From: Planctomycetota bacterium
Lineage (GTDB): Bacteria; Planctomycetota; UBA11346
Direction: 5' to 3'
NCBI GenBank assembly: GCA_014193115.1
Contig: BJHQ01000014.1
Span: 62,001-126,000 of the forward strand
DNA length: 64,000 bases
Positions 1-8,025 of this stretch are shown here, piece after piece. The notes under the pieces were generated by a model. The model was not told the origin of the DNA. It did no database searches and saw only the letters and a list, made by a program, of their open reading frames with translations. Every line of letters starts with the position of its first letter. Positions within the stretch are counted from its first letter, which is position 1. The position numbers and the translations under genes are program-made.

Positions 1-250
1 TCCGCACCCAGCGCCAGTTCCAGTCGACCAGCGCGGTCTGGCCGATGCGATCGAGCTGGGCCCGGGCGACCCGGCCGGATTCGGCGGCGACATCAATCGT
101 GGCGTCATGGCGGGCGATGTGGATCGGTCCGATGCGCTCGATCGGCACACCGGCGGCCAGGACCAGTTCACCAGGGGTCATCCGGGTCTCGGGGGGCAGG
201 CGGACGCGGATGCGCACCTGTCCGGCGGCTGGGGGGGGCAGTTGATCCAC
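1..250 (-). CDS. Truncated gene with DbpA-like RNA-binding domain
   Basis: An open frame on the minus strand runs off the left edge. Translation from a GTG at 250 gives about 83 residues. The pattern is a TPGELV segment, then GVPIERIGPIHI and TIDVAAESG, which resembles the small RNA-binding domain at the C-terminus of DbpA-type DEAD-box helicases. In that family the domain binds structured RNA such as 23S hairpin 92. Upstream the frame is closed by a TGA near 343 and has no ATG, so the GTG start is a guess. No helicase core is visible, so this may be a stand-alone RNA-binding domain or the start of a longer protein. Family assignment rests on pattern only. Confidence 0.4.
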   Translation of the reverse strand, partial: MDQLPPPAAGQVRIRVRLPPETRMTPGELVLAAGVPIERIGPIHIARHDATIDVAAESGRVARAQLDRIGQTALVDWNWRWVR

Positions 251-379
251 GGCGGGATGCTGTTGGCACTGGCGGGCGAGGCCAGGGGCCAGATGTCCAG
301 CGTCTGCCTCGGGCCATGCCCAGCCGATGGTGCTGCTTCATGTACTGCCCACGCGAACCCCTTAGGTTGCGACTCCCCG

Positions 380-1186
380 ATGGATTTCCACCTCCACACC
401 ACCGCCAGCGATGGGCTGCTCTCGCCCCAGGCGCTGCACGCCGAAGTCGTCCGTGCCGGCGTCGCCGCCTGGGCGGTGGCCGACCACGACACGGTGGATG
501 GCTGGCGGGCGCTGCGCGGCGCCCCTGGGCTGGTGGCGGCGGTCGAGGCCACCGCCGGCGCCGATGGCCGCGAGGTCCACGTCGTCGGCCTGGGCATCAA
601 TCCCGACTCGCCGGAGCTGATCGCTTTGCTTGCGGGCAACCAGGCGCTGCGCCGGCAGCGGATCGCCTTGCTCATCGACCGCCTGCCCGAACGTCTGCGC
701 CGCGGCCTGACCGTCGAATCGGTCGAGCAGCACGCTGGGCCAGCGCGGCCGGCGGCCCTCACCCGCCTGCACCTCGCCCGCACCCTGGTCGCCACCGGAA
801 AAGTCGCCAACACCCGTCGGGTGTTCGCGGAATTCCTCGGCGATGAACATGCCGCCGACGCCGATCTTCCCGAATTTCCTCAGCTTTTCTCGGTCGCCAA
901 CACGATTCGTGCGGCAGGCGGGCTGGCCATCCTCGCCCATCCCGGCCAGCATGGCACGCTGGCGGCGATCGATCGGCTGATGGCCGCCGGCCTCGACGGA
1001 CTGGAGGTCCGCCATCCCGGCCTCGATCGGGTGCTGGCGGCGGAGCTCGACCAGCGGGCTGCGGCCGCCGGCTGGTGGTGCTCGGCGGGCAGCGACCTGC
1101 ATTTCCTTGGCGCCAGGACTCCGGGCATGTGTCGCCTGGACGACGCCCGGCGGCTGCGTCTGACCGCCCGTCTGGGCCTTTCCTGA
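380..1186 (+). CDS. PHP domain metal-dependent phosphoesterase
   Basis: A 268-residue protein of the PHP (polymerase and histidinol phosphatase) superfamily, YciV/RNase AM type. Metal-binding motifs are in order: HLHTTASDG at residues 4-12, ADHDT near 40, AHPGQH near the middle, and SDLHF near the C-terminus. Members hydrolyse phosphoesters such as 3',5'-bisphosphonucleotides or short RNA 5' ends in the cytoplasm; the substrate here is unknown. The frame is open upstream to 107, but the PHP motif needs only six residues before its first ligand, so the ATG at 380 is preferred. It is divergent from the DbpA-like gene. The length matches the family. Confidence 0.85.
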   Translation: MDFHLHTTASDGLLSPQALHAEVVRAGVAAWAVADHDTVDGWRALRGAPGLVAAVEATAGADGREVHVVGLGINPDSPELIALLAGNQALRRQRIALLIDRLPERLRRGLTVESVEQHAGPARPAALTRLHLARTLVATGKVANTRRVFAEFLGDEHAADADLPEFPQLFSVANTIRAAGGLAILAHPGQHGTLAAIDRLMAAGLDGLEVRHPGLDRVLAAELDQRAAAAGWWCSAGSDLHFLGARTPGMCRLDDARRLRLTARLGLS

Positions 1187-1273
1187 CCGTCAGGAACCAC
1201 CGCTGACTGCTCACTGCTGGGGCAGGCGGAAAAATCCTTGTAGAATCCTAGTCTGACGACGGCTGGCCGCTGG

Positions 1274-1720
1274 TCATTTGATGGGCTTCGGCCGCTGGCT
1301 GACGGCGACGATGACGCCGTCCTTGGTCCGCACGCAAAGCACGAAACGACGATACGTGTACCATGCGAAGGGGCCGCCAAGCTCCGTGTGTTCGGGCAGG
1401 CCAAAATGGCGGATGATGGTGTCGTAGTCCGTGCCGACCTGAGGCAGGTCGATCGTGGTCTGGGTCGAGGCCGACGCCTGGTCAGGCCCCTGCGGCGAGA
1501 TGAGCAGTCGCGGCCCCTGACCGGTTGAGATGGGCTCTCCTGGTCGCTGGCCGCTGCGGCTGCGGCCGGCCTCGGCGATGCGTTGTTCGATAGCTTTTCG
1601 TTGCTCGATCGCTTCATCGATGGCCTGGAAGCCGGCTCCGACCATCAGTGACATTCCATAGACCAGTCCAGCTGCGAGGATGGCCACGGCGATGATGGCA
1701 CGCACGGGAACAACCCTCAT
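1274..1720 (-). CDS. Small membrane-anchored hypothetical protein
   Basis: A 148-residue protein not recognised by family. From the ATG at 1720 it begins MRVVPVRAI and has one strong hydrophobic segment (residues 7-30), either an uncleaved signal anchor or a signal peptide. A short charged coiled region (about residues 33-53) and a Ser/Gly/Pro-rich linker follow. The C-terminal 60 residues look globular (GTDYDTIIRHFG, then WYTYRRF), reminiscent of small SmpA/OmlA-like or lipoprotein-type domains, but that is only an impression. The ATG at 1753 would add 11 polar residues before the hydrophobic segment. It lies downstream of the DUF6785 gene on the same strand, about 100 bp away. Confidence 0.6.
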   Translation of the reverse strand: MRVVPVRAIIAVAILAAGLVYGMSLMVGAGFQAIDEAIEQRKAIEQRIAEAGRSRSGQRPGEPISTGQGPRLLISPQGPDQASASTQTTIDLPQVGTDYDTIIRHFGLPEHTELGGPFAWYTYRRFVLCVRTKDGVIVAVSQRPKPIK

Positions 1721-1822
1721 GGACTGGCACCGATCGCCTCGATGAGCGTGCACGCAGCCAGGCGACGTCGGGACGGCCCATGATCACCCGAGGCACGGCC
1801 CACAGGAGGCACTTTCCGGCGC

Positions 1823-3811
1823 TTACCCGAATGCCTGCCAAGCGGCAAGTTCCCGCCCGCCTAGCTTCCAACTGAGTACGCAGATGAATTGCACGGTGTA
1901 GCCGAGGAGATCCCCCACCACCAAACCGATCGCCACCATCCGCAACTTGGAATACAAAGCCGGGCCGCCATAGCGCAGTGTCAGGACCTTGGCCCCCCAG
2001 CCGGCGCACAAGCTGAACCACACCATCCAGACCGGAAAACTGGTCGCCACCACCAAGCCCAGCGGATGGAACGCGAATCCGGTCCACCAACGGCGCAGCG
2101 CGACCAGCGCGATCAGCAGACCAGCGCCGAGCAACGCAGGGCTCGAGCGCAAATTCACCCACCAGGCGCCCCACGGACCATCTGGATGGGCGATGGCGTC
2201 GCTCATCTGCTTGGCCATGGACCCGACTCGGAAATCGCCGCTGAGGTCGCTCTTCCCCGGGCCGGTCCACGCAGTGAGCAGCCATGCGGTCAGGGCGGCC
2301 AACGTCCCGATGATGGCGACTGCGGCGATGCCCAGCATGACCTTGCTGACCGGCATGTCCTGACGTTCGGCGATGCCGGCAGCCTGGGCGGTGAATCCCA
2401 CGAAGTTCTTGCGGGTGTCGTTCAGGGCCACGGAATTCAGCCAGAGCAGACCGACCAGGGCCTGGAAGGGCAGCAGCATCGGCAAACCCAGGGCGAGGGC
2501 GAGCCGGGCGGTCTCGGTCGCCGCTTGGAAGAACGCCAAGCCGCTCTCGGCCACCACCCGGGCGAGCATGATCAAGTAGGCCAGGGCGAGCAGGATCCCA
2601 AGGATGGCGGCGCCGAGGCTGCCGCCGAGCCAGGTGAGCAGACCGACCAGCGCAACGCAGGTGAACAAAAGTCCGCGCACGCCCCAGACCCCGACCTGGT
2701 CGCCAGCGCCATCGCCCAGTCCGACCGCGGCGCGCAGCAAGGCCCAGTAATGGTGGCGGCCGAGCCAGGCGACGACCACCGCCATCGCCAGGGTGGCGCC
2801 GCCACCCATCGCCCGGCCTTCGATCTCGAGACTGACCGGCATGCCCGCGGCGGTGATCCAGCCGCAGACCACGACGCTGATCCAGAATCCGCTCCACACC
2901 GAGAATCCGACCTCCAGCGACAGCAGGAACGCCAAGCCGATGATCACCGGACGGATCCGGAGGTTCTCCCAATGGTCGGTGATCAGGTATTTGGTGTTGG
3001 GATCCGACTGCATGCCGAGCAGATCATGGAAATCCTTGAGCTTCAGCTCGGCCGGGATCGCTGGCAACGGATGCCATTGCCAGGTCGATCCCAGGTTCCA
3101 GGCCCAGTACAGCAACACGACCACGATCGCCGCCCAGAACCCGCCGGAACGCAAAGCCGAACCATCCGCCAGGGCCTGGGGCACCTGCATCGCCGGATAG
3201 GGCAGCCGTTCGTGCTGGGCCCACTGCCGGCTGGTAGCCGCAGTCAACGACAACATGAGCAGCAGGCCGAGACCGACCAGCAGGCCGGTCCAGGCCAGCG
3301 GTTGGAGCAGCGGCTCGACTGGCAGTGAGGACAGCTGTTGGCCTCCCTTGGTCACGCCTTCGATCAACCGGTCCACCGCCGCTGCATCATCGCCGGTGCG
3401 CGGCGGCACCGACAGCACCGTGGGGAACGCTTCGAGCAGGGGCTTGGCATTATTGTCGAGGGACAGCGTGTAGCGCTGGAACATCGAGCCGCCCCACGAC
3501 GCCCCCAGCGAGGTGACGCCGGCGGCCGTCAGCAAGAAGGCGGTGGCGAGCAGGACCTCGCGGACCGACAGCAGCCCGACCCAGCGCAGCAGGGCCAGCA
3601 CGATGACCAAGGCCATCGGGATCATCGGCAGGTAGCCTCCGACCGGGTCGAGGCCGCCTTGGATGTTCACCCATGGGGTGAAGGCCGCGAAACCCACAGC
3701 CAGCACCCCGGCAGCGATCGCAACCCAGGTCCGGATCGCGCCCGGCGGAGCGCCTGCGGTCCGCGCCACCGGAGCCGACGGCGTCGCAGACGGTGGGGCG
3801 GCATCGCTCAT
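1823..3811 (-). CDS. Polytopic membrane protein, DUF6785/DUF6784 type
   Basis: A 662-residue integral membrane protein with about 12 or more hydrophobic segments spread along its length. The N-terminus is a Pro/Ala-rich tail of about 25 residues, followed by the first helix (WVAIAAGVLAVGFAAF). Motifs such as RLPYPAMQVP near residue 200 and the long helical second half recall OPT-like DUF6785/6784 proteins, found mainly in planctomycetes, verrucomicrobia and lentisphaeras. Function is unknown; a transport role is inferred from topology alone. Its ATG overlaps the stop of ffh by 4 bp, so the two are probably co-transcribed, which may reflect co-translational insertion or chance. Confidence 0.75.
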   Translation of the reverse strand: MSDAAPPSATPSAPVARTAGAPPGAIRTWVAIAAGVLAVGFAAFTPWVNIQGGLDPVGGYLPMIPMALVIVLALLRWVGLLSVREVLLATAFLLTAAGVTSLGASWGGSMFQRYTLSLDNNAKPLLEAFPTVLSVPPRTGDDAAAVDRLIEGVTKGGQQLSSLPVEPLLQPLAWTGLLVGLGLLLMLSLTAATSRQWAQHERLPYPAMQVPQALADGSALRSGGFWAAIVVVLLYWAWNLGSTWQWHPLPAIPAELKLKDFHDLLGMQSDPNTKYLITDHWENLRIRPVIIGLAFLLSLEVGFSVWSGFWISVVVCGWITAAGMPVSLEIEGRAMGGGATLAMAVVVAWLGRHHYWALLRAAVGLGDGAGDQVGVWGVRGLLFTCVALVGLLTWLGGSLGAAILGILLALAYLIMLARVVAESGLAFFQAATETARLALALGLPMLLPFQALVGLLWLNSVALNDTRKNFVGFTAQAAGIAERQDMPVSKVMLGIAAVAIIGTLAALTAWLLTAWTGPGKSDLSGDFRVGSMAKQMSDAIAHPDGPWGAWWVNLRSSPALLGAGLLIALVALRRWWTGFAFHPLGLVVATSFPVWMVWFSLCAGWGAKVLTLRYGGPALYSKLRMVAIGLVVGDLLGYTVQFICVLSWKLGGRELAAWQAFG

Positions 3812-5274
3812 CGCCGGTTCTTCTTGGCCAGCATCTTCTTCCGCTTGCGCTCCTGGCGGTATTTCTTGAGCGCATCCTGGTCGTCCTTGCGGGCGAACAG
3901 TTTGTTCGGATTGGGCATGAACGCCTGAGGATTGGCGAGCTGCTCCGGGGTCAGGTGCGGATTGTCGGGCAGGCGGGCCGCCATCTCCTGGAAATCCCCC
4001 ATCTTCCCCATCATTTTCTTCATGGTCAGGAAATGCTTGAGCAAGGCCTGCACATCGTTGGTGCTGGTGCCACTGCCCAGAGCGATGCGCCGGCGCCGGC
4101 CCATGTCGATCAGCTCCGGCTGGGAGCGTTCGTACTTGGTCATCGAACCGATCATCGCCTGATAGCGGCGGAAGACCGATTCATCGATGTTGAGCTCAGA
4201 GAATTTCGCACCGACCCCGGGGATCAGGCCGAGCAGGTCCTTGATCGAGCCCATCCGCTGGATGGCTTTCAGCTGATCCTGGAAATCCTGGAGGTCGAAC
4301 TTGTTCTTCTTGATCCGCTCTTCGAGTTTCTTGGCCTCGGTCTCATCGACCGCCGCCTGGGCTTTCTCGACGAAGGTCAGCACGTCGCCCATGCCGAGGA
4401 TCCGCCGGGCCATGCGATCCGGATGGAAGGGCTGCAAGGCGTCGAGTTTTTCGCCGGTGCCGACGAATTTGATCGGCTTGCCGATGGTGGCGCGCAGGCT
4501 GACGATCGCTCCGCCCCGGGTGTCGCCATCGAGCTTGGTCACGACCACGCCGTCGAGGGACAGCCGGTCGTTGAAAGCCTTGGCCGAATGCACCGCATCC
4601 TGGCCAGTCATGGCGTCGATCACCAGATAGGTCTGGTGCGGAGTGGTCCGGCGGTGGATGTCGGCGACCTCGGCCATCAGCGCGTCGTCGACGTGGAGCC
4701 GGCCAGCGGTATCGAGGATCACCACATCACGATTGTCGAGCTGGGCGTGGTTCACGCCGCGGGCGCACAGCTCCGGCGCCTTCAGGCCGGGCTCATGGAA
4801 AACCGGCACGCCGATCTGCCCGCCCAGGATCTTGAGCTGATCGATGGCCGCCGGCCGCTGCAGGTCGGCGGCGACCAGCAGCGGCCGCTTGCCCTGTTCT
4901 TTCAGCATCCGCGCCAGCTTGCCGCAGGTCGTGGTCTTGCCCGAGCCCTGCAACCCGGCCATCAGGATCACGGTCGGTCCGGCCTTGGCGAAGGGGATGG
5001 CGCTGTCGGCGGCACCCATCACCGCGATCAGTTCGTCGTGGACGATCTGCACCACCTGCTGGCCGGGAGCGACGCCTTTCAGCACCGATTCGCCCACCGC
5101 CTTGGCGGTGACGGCATCCAGGAAGGTCTTCACGACACCGACGTTGACGTCGGCTTCGAGCAGGGCCCGGCGGACCTCCCGCAGCCCTTCCTTCAGATTG
5201 TCCTCGGTCAGGGTCCCGCTGCCGCGGAACCGGTTGAAGATGGAGGTAAAACGGTCGGCGATCTGAGTGAACAT
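3808..5274 (-). CDS. ffh: Signal recognition particle protein Ffh
   Basis: A 488-residue SRP54 GTPase that binds signal sequences on the ribosome and, with 4.5S RNA and FtsY, targets membrane proteins. The N domain covers about residues 1-90. The G domain shows the P-loop GLQGSGKTTT (107-116), DTAGRLH and TKLDGDTRGG. The C-terminal M domain carries the Met-rich helix FLTMKKMMGKMGDF. The tail is Lys/Arg rich and ends KKNRR. Length is typical (450-500). The start MFTQIADRF is the usual type of Ffh N-terminus. It is followed after a 4-bp overlap by the DUF6785 gene. No SRP RNA was found nearby. Confidence 0.97.
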   Translation of the reverse strand: MFTQIADRFTSIFNRFRGSGTLTEDNLKEGLREVRRALLEADVNVGVVKTFLDAVTAKAVGESVLKGVAPGQQVVQIVHDELIAVMGAADSAIPFAKAGPTVILMAGLQGSGKTTTCGKLARMLKEQGKRPLLVAADLQRPAAIDQLKILGGQIGVPVFHEPGLKAPELCARGVNHAQLDNRDVVILDTAGRLHVDDALMAEVADIHRRTTPHQTYLVIDAMTGQDAVHSAKAFNDRLSLDGVVVTKLDGDTRGGAIVSLRATIGKPIKFVGTGEKLDALQPFHPDRMARRILGMGDVLTFVEKAQAAVDETEAKKLEERIKKNKFDLQDFQDQLKAIQRMGSIKDLLGLIPGVGAKFSELNIDESVFRRYQAMIGSMTKYERSQPELIDMGRRRRIALGSGTSTNDVQALLKHFLTMKKMMGKMGDFQEMAARLPDNPHLTPEQLANPQAFMPNPNKLFARKDDQDALKKYRQERKRKKMLAKKNRR

Positions 5275-5585
5275 GGTACAGGTGGGGCGGGCCAGGGCCT
5301 GACGGGAGCCGGAGGACCGGGAACCGTCCGTTGGACCGCATGTGGTGCAAGAGCTGGCCTGGTTCCAGGCCGGGAATCCAAGGTACTCGCTGAGGTCCCT
5401 GGCGTTGCAGCCAATCCATCTGGATCCCGCTTCGTTGCTTCACCAACCTGCGGTGGTCAGAAGACACGTGCGAGGAACCATCCTTCGAGTCGAACTGAAC
5501 CCGACCGGAGCGTCGGCGATTGACAGCCGGCCGAACCCCACCATCGTACCGCCCCTCCGACCGAATCGCCGTCTGGATCGCCGCC
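5275..5585. other. Divergent intergenic region between ffh and rpmH
   Basis: About 310 bp separate the divergent ffh and rpmH starts and must hold both promoters. A near-palindrome GGCCTGGTTCCAGGCC lies around 5354-5370. I looked for an SRP RNA (the CAGG.CCGGAAGG.AGCAG core) on both strands and did not find it. No convincing -35/-10 pair stands out and no small gene is supported. Confidence 0.5.
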
Positions 5586-5771
5586 ATGCACATCCGTACC
5601 CGCCGAAGCGCCCTCAAGCATCGCAAGCGCACTGGTTTCCGCCGGCGCTCCAAAACCAAGGGCGGTCGCGCCATCATCAGCCGCCAACGCGCCCTCGCCG
5701 CCGGCAAGCCCAAGCGCAAGCAGGGCAAGCAGGGCAAAGGCAAGAAGCTGCTCAACGGCAAACGCCAGTAA
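5586..5771 (+). CDS. rpmH: Ribosomal protein bL34, atypical
   Basis: A 61-residue, extremely Arg/Lys-rich protein. The central segment RTGFRRRSKTKGGRAIISRQR matches the bL34 core (HGFRxRMxTKxGRxxLxRRR), but the usual N-terminal KRTxQPSxRKR is replaced by MHIRTRRSALKHRK. A Lys/Gly-rich C-terminal tail of about 20 residues (KPKRKQGKQGKGKK) follows the normal end. bL34 sits in the large subunit near domain III of 23S rRNA. The open frame continues upstream to 5520, but the ATG at 5586 gives the family-like length. It is not beside rnpA or dnaA as is common. A hairpin terminator follows at 5822-5850. Confidence 0.75.
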   Translation: MHIRTRRSALKHRKRTGFRRRSKTKGGRAIISRQRALAAGKPKRKQGKQGKGKKLLNGKRQ

Positions 5772-5821
5772 TCCCTGGATTGTTGCCGCGACAGCGGCGA
5801 TCCGTACATTGCTCGACGGCC

Positions 5822-5850
5822 CAACACCTCTGCATTTCGCAGGGGTGTTG
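5822..5850 (+). terminator. Hairpin terminator after rpmH
   Basis: A 12-bp stem (5822-5833 with 5839-5850, one G-T pair) closes a 5-base loop ATTTC. It lies 50 bp after the rpmH stop and before the lexA promoter. The T tract after it is weak, so termination is inferred from position and stem strength. Confidence 0.6.
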
Positions 5851-5890
5851 CCGTTCCTGGAGTACGCATTCGAGCGGATGTGCTCCGTAC

Positions 5891-5933
5891 TGACCCATGG
5901 ACACTTGACATGGGTCAACATCGACACTATTCC
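5891..5933 (+). promoter_or_regulatory. lexA promoter with palindromic operator candidate
   Basis: A perfect 9-bp inverted repeat, TGACCCATG (5891-5899) and CATGGGTCA (5909-5917), is separated by 9 bases. It overlaps a TTGACA (-35, 5905-5910) that is 17 bp from TATTCC (-10, 5928-5933). The palindrome sits where a LexA dimer could repress its own gene. With this spacing transcription would begin at or next to the ATG at 5940. Confidence 0.6.
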
Positions 5934-5939
5934 CTGTCC

Positions 5940-6566
5940 ATGCGCAGCGCTGAACTCCCGCCGGGCCAAGCCCGTATCCTGACCTACTTCGCCGACGCCG
6001 AAGACGATGGGCGCCAGGTCAGCAGGGCCGAGGTCGCCGTCGCATTGAAATACGCGTTCCCCTCTGCGGTCAGCAAGCACGTGGAAGCCCTGGAACGCAA
6101 AGGGCTGCTGATCGCCGATCGCGACAAAAAACGCAATGTCCGCCTCACCGAACCCGGCTGGCAGATGATCGACCGGGTCCCTGCCCGGCTCGGGGTGCCG
6201 GTGGTCGGCGCGATCGCCGCCGGTGTGCCGATCCTGGCGACTGAGAACCGCGTCGGCTTCCTGGCCGACGTGAAGCCGGCCCCGGGCCGCATCGCCTTGC
6301 AGGTACGCGGCGATTCGATGATCGATGCCGGCATCCTCGACGGCGACTACGCCGTGATCCAAACCAAGACCGAGATCGCCAACGGCCACATCGGCGCAGT
6401 GGTCGTTGATGGCGAGGCCACCCTCAAGCGCGTGGTGCGCCACGCCGACCGGATCGAACTGATCGCCGAGAATCCCAAGTATGCGCCCATCGTGATCGAA
6501 CGTGACCGCCTGCCGCTGGTCGAGTTCGTCGGTCCGTTGTGCTTCGTCTACCGCTCGGTCCGCTGA
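5940..6566 (+). CDS. lexA: SOS repressor LexA
   Basis: From the ATG at 5940 this is a 208-residue LexA, the usual length. The N-terminal winged-helix part (residues about 10-72) includes [20 protein letters not shown]. The C-terminal S24 latent peptidase has the self-cleavage dipeptide A94-G95 (AIAAGVP), catalytic Ser126 in RGDSM and catalytic Lys163 in TLKRV. RecA filaments on single-stranded DNA trigger cleavage and derepress DNA repair genes. Upstream starts exist (GTG 5880, ATG 5910), but both lie within or before the palindrome and promoter at 5891-5933. recA follows 95 bp downstream on the same strand. Confidence 0.92.
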   Translation: MRSAELPPGQARILTYFADAEDDGRQVSRAEVAVALKYAFPSAVSKHVEALERKGLLIADRDKKRNVRLTEPGWQMIDRVPARLGVPVVGAIAAGVPILATENRVGFLADVKPAPGRIALQVRGDSMIDAGILDGDYAVIQTKTEIANGHIGAVVVDGEATLKRVVRHADRIELIAENPKYAPIVIERDRLPLVEFVGPLCFVYRSVR

Positions 6567-6601
6567 CCGCCGGCTCTCGCCCACGAGATCCGATGCTCAT
6601 C

Positions 6602-6619
6602 CGCCGACCGCGGTCGGCG
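6602..6619. promoter_or_regulatory. 18-bp perfect palindrome upstream of recA
   Basis: The sequence CGCCGACCGCGGTCGGCG is an uninterrupted palindrome lying 43 bp before the recA ATG and 36 bp after the lexA stop. It could be a regulator site for recA. It does not match the sequence of the palindrome in front of lexA, although the centre-to-start geometry suits an operator. As RNA it could not form a normal loop without opening central pairs. Confidence 0.4.
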
Positions 6620-6661
6620 CACCCGCTCCACCCACCACCAACACACCACCACGAGTCCACC

Positions 6662-7756
6662 ATGCCCGCCGAAGCCAAACCCGCCCTCGACAAATCCGCC
6701 GACAAGAGCCCGGAAAAAACCGCCGAAGCCGCCAACCGGCGCAAGGCCCTCGACGCTGCCCTCGACCAGATCGACAAGGTCTATGGCAAAGGCTCGATCA
6801 TGCGCCTCGGCCAGGTCGAAAAGGTCGAGGTCGGCGCCATCCCGACCGGTTCGCTGTCCCTTGACCTGGCGATCGGCATCGGCGGCATTCCACGCGGCCG
6901 CATCACTGAGATCTATGGACCTGAATCGTCAGGCAAAACGACTTTGGCGCTGTCAGCCATCGCCCAAGTCCAGAAAGAGGGCGGAACCGCTGCCTTCATC
7001 GACGCCGAGCACGCTCTCGATCCCAGCTGGGCGGAAAAGATCGGGGTCAACATCAAGGATCTGCTGGTGTCCCAGCCGAGCCACGGTGAACAGGCCCTGG
7101 ATATCTGCGACCTGCTGGTCCGTTCCAACGCTGTCGATGTGGTCGTGGTCGACTCGGTGGCAGCGCTCACTCCCAAGGCCGAACTTGATGGCGAAATGGA
7201 CGAATCCCAGGTCGGGGTCCAGGCCCGGATGATGTCCAAGGCGATGCGCAAGCTCACCGGCGCCATCAGCCAGTCACGCGGAGTGGTGATCTTCATCAAC
7301 CAGATCCGCGAGAAAATCGGAGTGGTCTATGGCAGCCCCGAAACCCAGCCCGGCGGTCGTGCGCTGAAATTTGCCGCGTCGCTCCGCCTCGACATCCGTC
7401 GGGTGACTTCGATCACCGAAGGCGACCGCTCCATTGGCAACCGGGTCCGGGTGAAGGTGGTCAAGAACAAGGTCGCGGCGCCGTTCACCAAGGCCGAATT
7501 CGACATCATGTTCAACGAAGGCATCAGCTACACCGGCGATGTCCTCGACCTGGCGGTGCTCGCCAAGGTGGTCAACAAATCCGGCGCCTGGTTCACCTAT
7601 GGCCCCAACAAGCTCGGCCAGGGCCGCGAGAATGCCAAGCAATTTCTCAAGGACAATGCCAAGGTGTGCGAAGAAATCGTGGCCAAGGTCCGCCAGGCCA
7701 ATCTCGACTTGCTCGACGGCGCCGACAGCAGCGGCGCCCCAGTGGCCGGTGAATGA
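6662..7756 (+). CDS. recA: Recombinase RecA
   Basis: A 364-residue RecA, the ATP-dependent strand-exchange protein and co-protease for LexA. Walker A is GPESSGKT at residues 86-93. The later motifs [15 protein letters not shown] and [10 protein letters not shown] are intact, as is loop 2. The ATG at 6662 is chosen because the longer open frame from 6539 overlaps lexA and is basic, low-complexity sequence. A charged Ala/Lys extension of about 25 residues precedes the usual RecA N-terminal domain ([19 protein letters not shown]). It lies directly downstream of lexA, consistent with shared SOS control. Two hairpins follow the stop. Confidence 0.97.
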   Translation: MPAEAKPALDKSADKSPEKTAEAANRRKALDAALDQIDKVYGKGSIMRLGQVEKVEVGAIPTGSLSLDLAIGIGGIPRGRITEIYGPESSGKTTLALSAIAQVQKEGGTAAFIDAEHALDPSWAEKIGVNIKDLLVSQPSHGEQALDICDLLVRSNAVDVVVVDSVAALTPKAELDGEMDESQVGVQARMMSKAMRKLTGAISQSRGVVIFINQIREKIGVVYGSPETQPGGRALKFAASLRLDIRRVTSITEGDRSIGNRVRVKVVKNKVAAPFTKAEFDIMFNEGISYTGDVLDLAVLAKVVNKSGAWFTYGPNKLGQGRENAKQFLKDNAKVCEEIVAKVRQANLDLLDGADSSGAPVAGE

Positions 7757-7758
7757 CC

Positions 7759-7817
7759 CTGCCTGCATGAAGCAGGCAGCACCGGCCCAGCGACGGTCCT
7801 ACTGACAGAGACCGTCG
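7759..7817 (+). terminator. Two hairpins after recA
   Basis: The first hairpin is CTGCCTGC (7759-7766), loop ATGAA, GCAGGCAG (7772-7779), starting 2 bases after the recA stop. The second is CGACGGTC (7791-7798), an 11-base loop, GACCGTCG (7810-7817), then TTT. Together they make a plausible transcription end for lexA-recA. Confidence 0.6.
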
Positions 7818-8025
7818 TTTGGTCGTCCGCGGCGTGCCTGAGTAAAGCTCGCAGCTGGTGTTTGCGATCCTCCACCGCGAACACCAGACGCGTGGCATCC
7901 TGAACGAAGAACCGAGCGAGCCCCCTGGACCAGCCTAGGCAAGGGCGGCTCCCTGGATGGTCCATGCCAGGGCAACGATCCGCCCGGTAGTTGCCAGCGG
8001 AGGCAATTGCGAGCTAGACTGTCCC

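Noticed and set aside
1614-2972. A 452-codon minus frame overlapping the DUF6785 gene
   Set aside because: It is a second frame of the same strand with Arg/Gly/Pro-rich composition; the DUF6785 frame has proper membrane helices.
3793-5523. A 576-codon plus-strand frame across ffh
   Set aside because: Antisense of ffh; no domain and the wrong composition.
5275-5585. SRP 4.5S RNA gene next to ffh
   Set aside because: The conserved tetraloop core with its asymmetric loop was not found on either strand.
4793-5911. A 372-codon minus frame spanning ffh, its promoter and rpmH
   Set aside because: It crosses the ffh start and the rpmH gene on the opposite strand and has no coherent domain.
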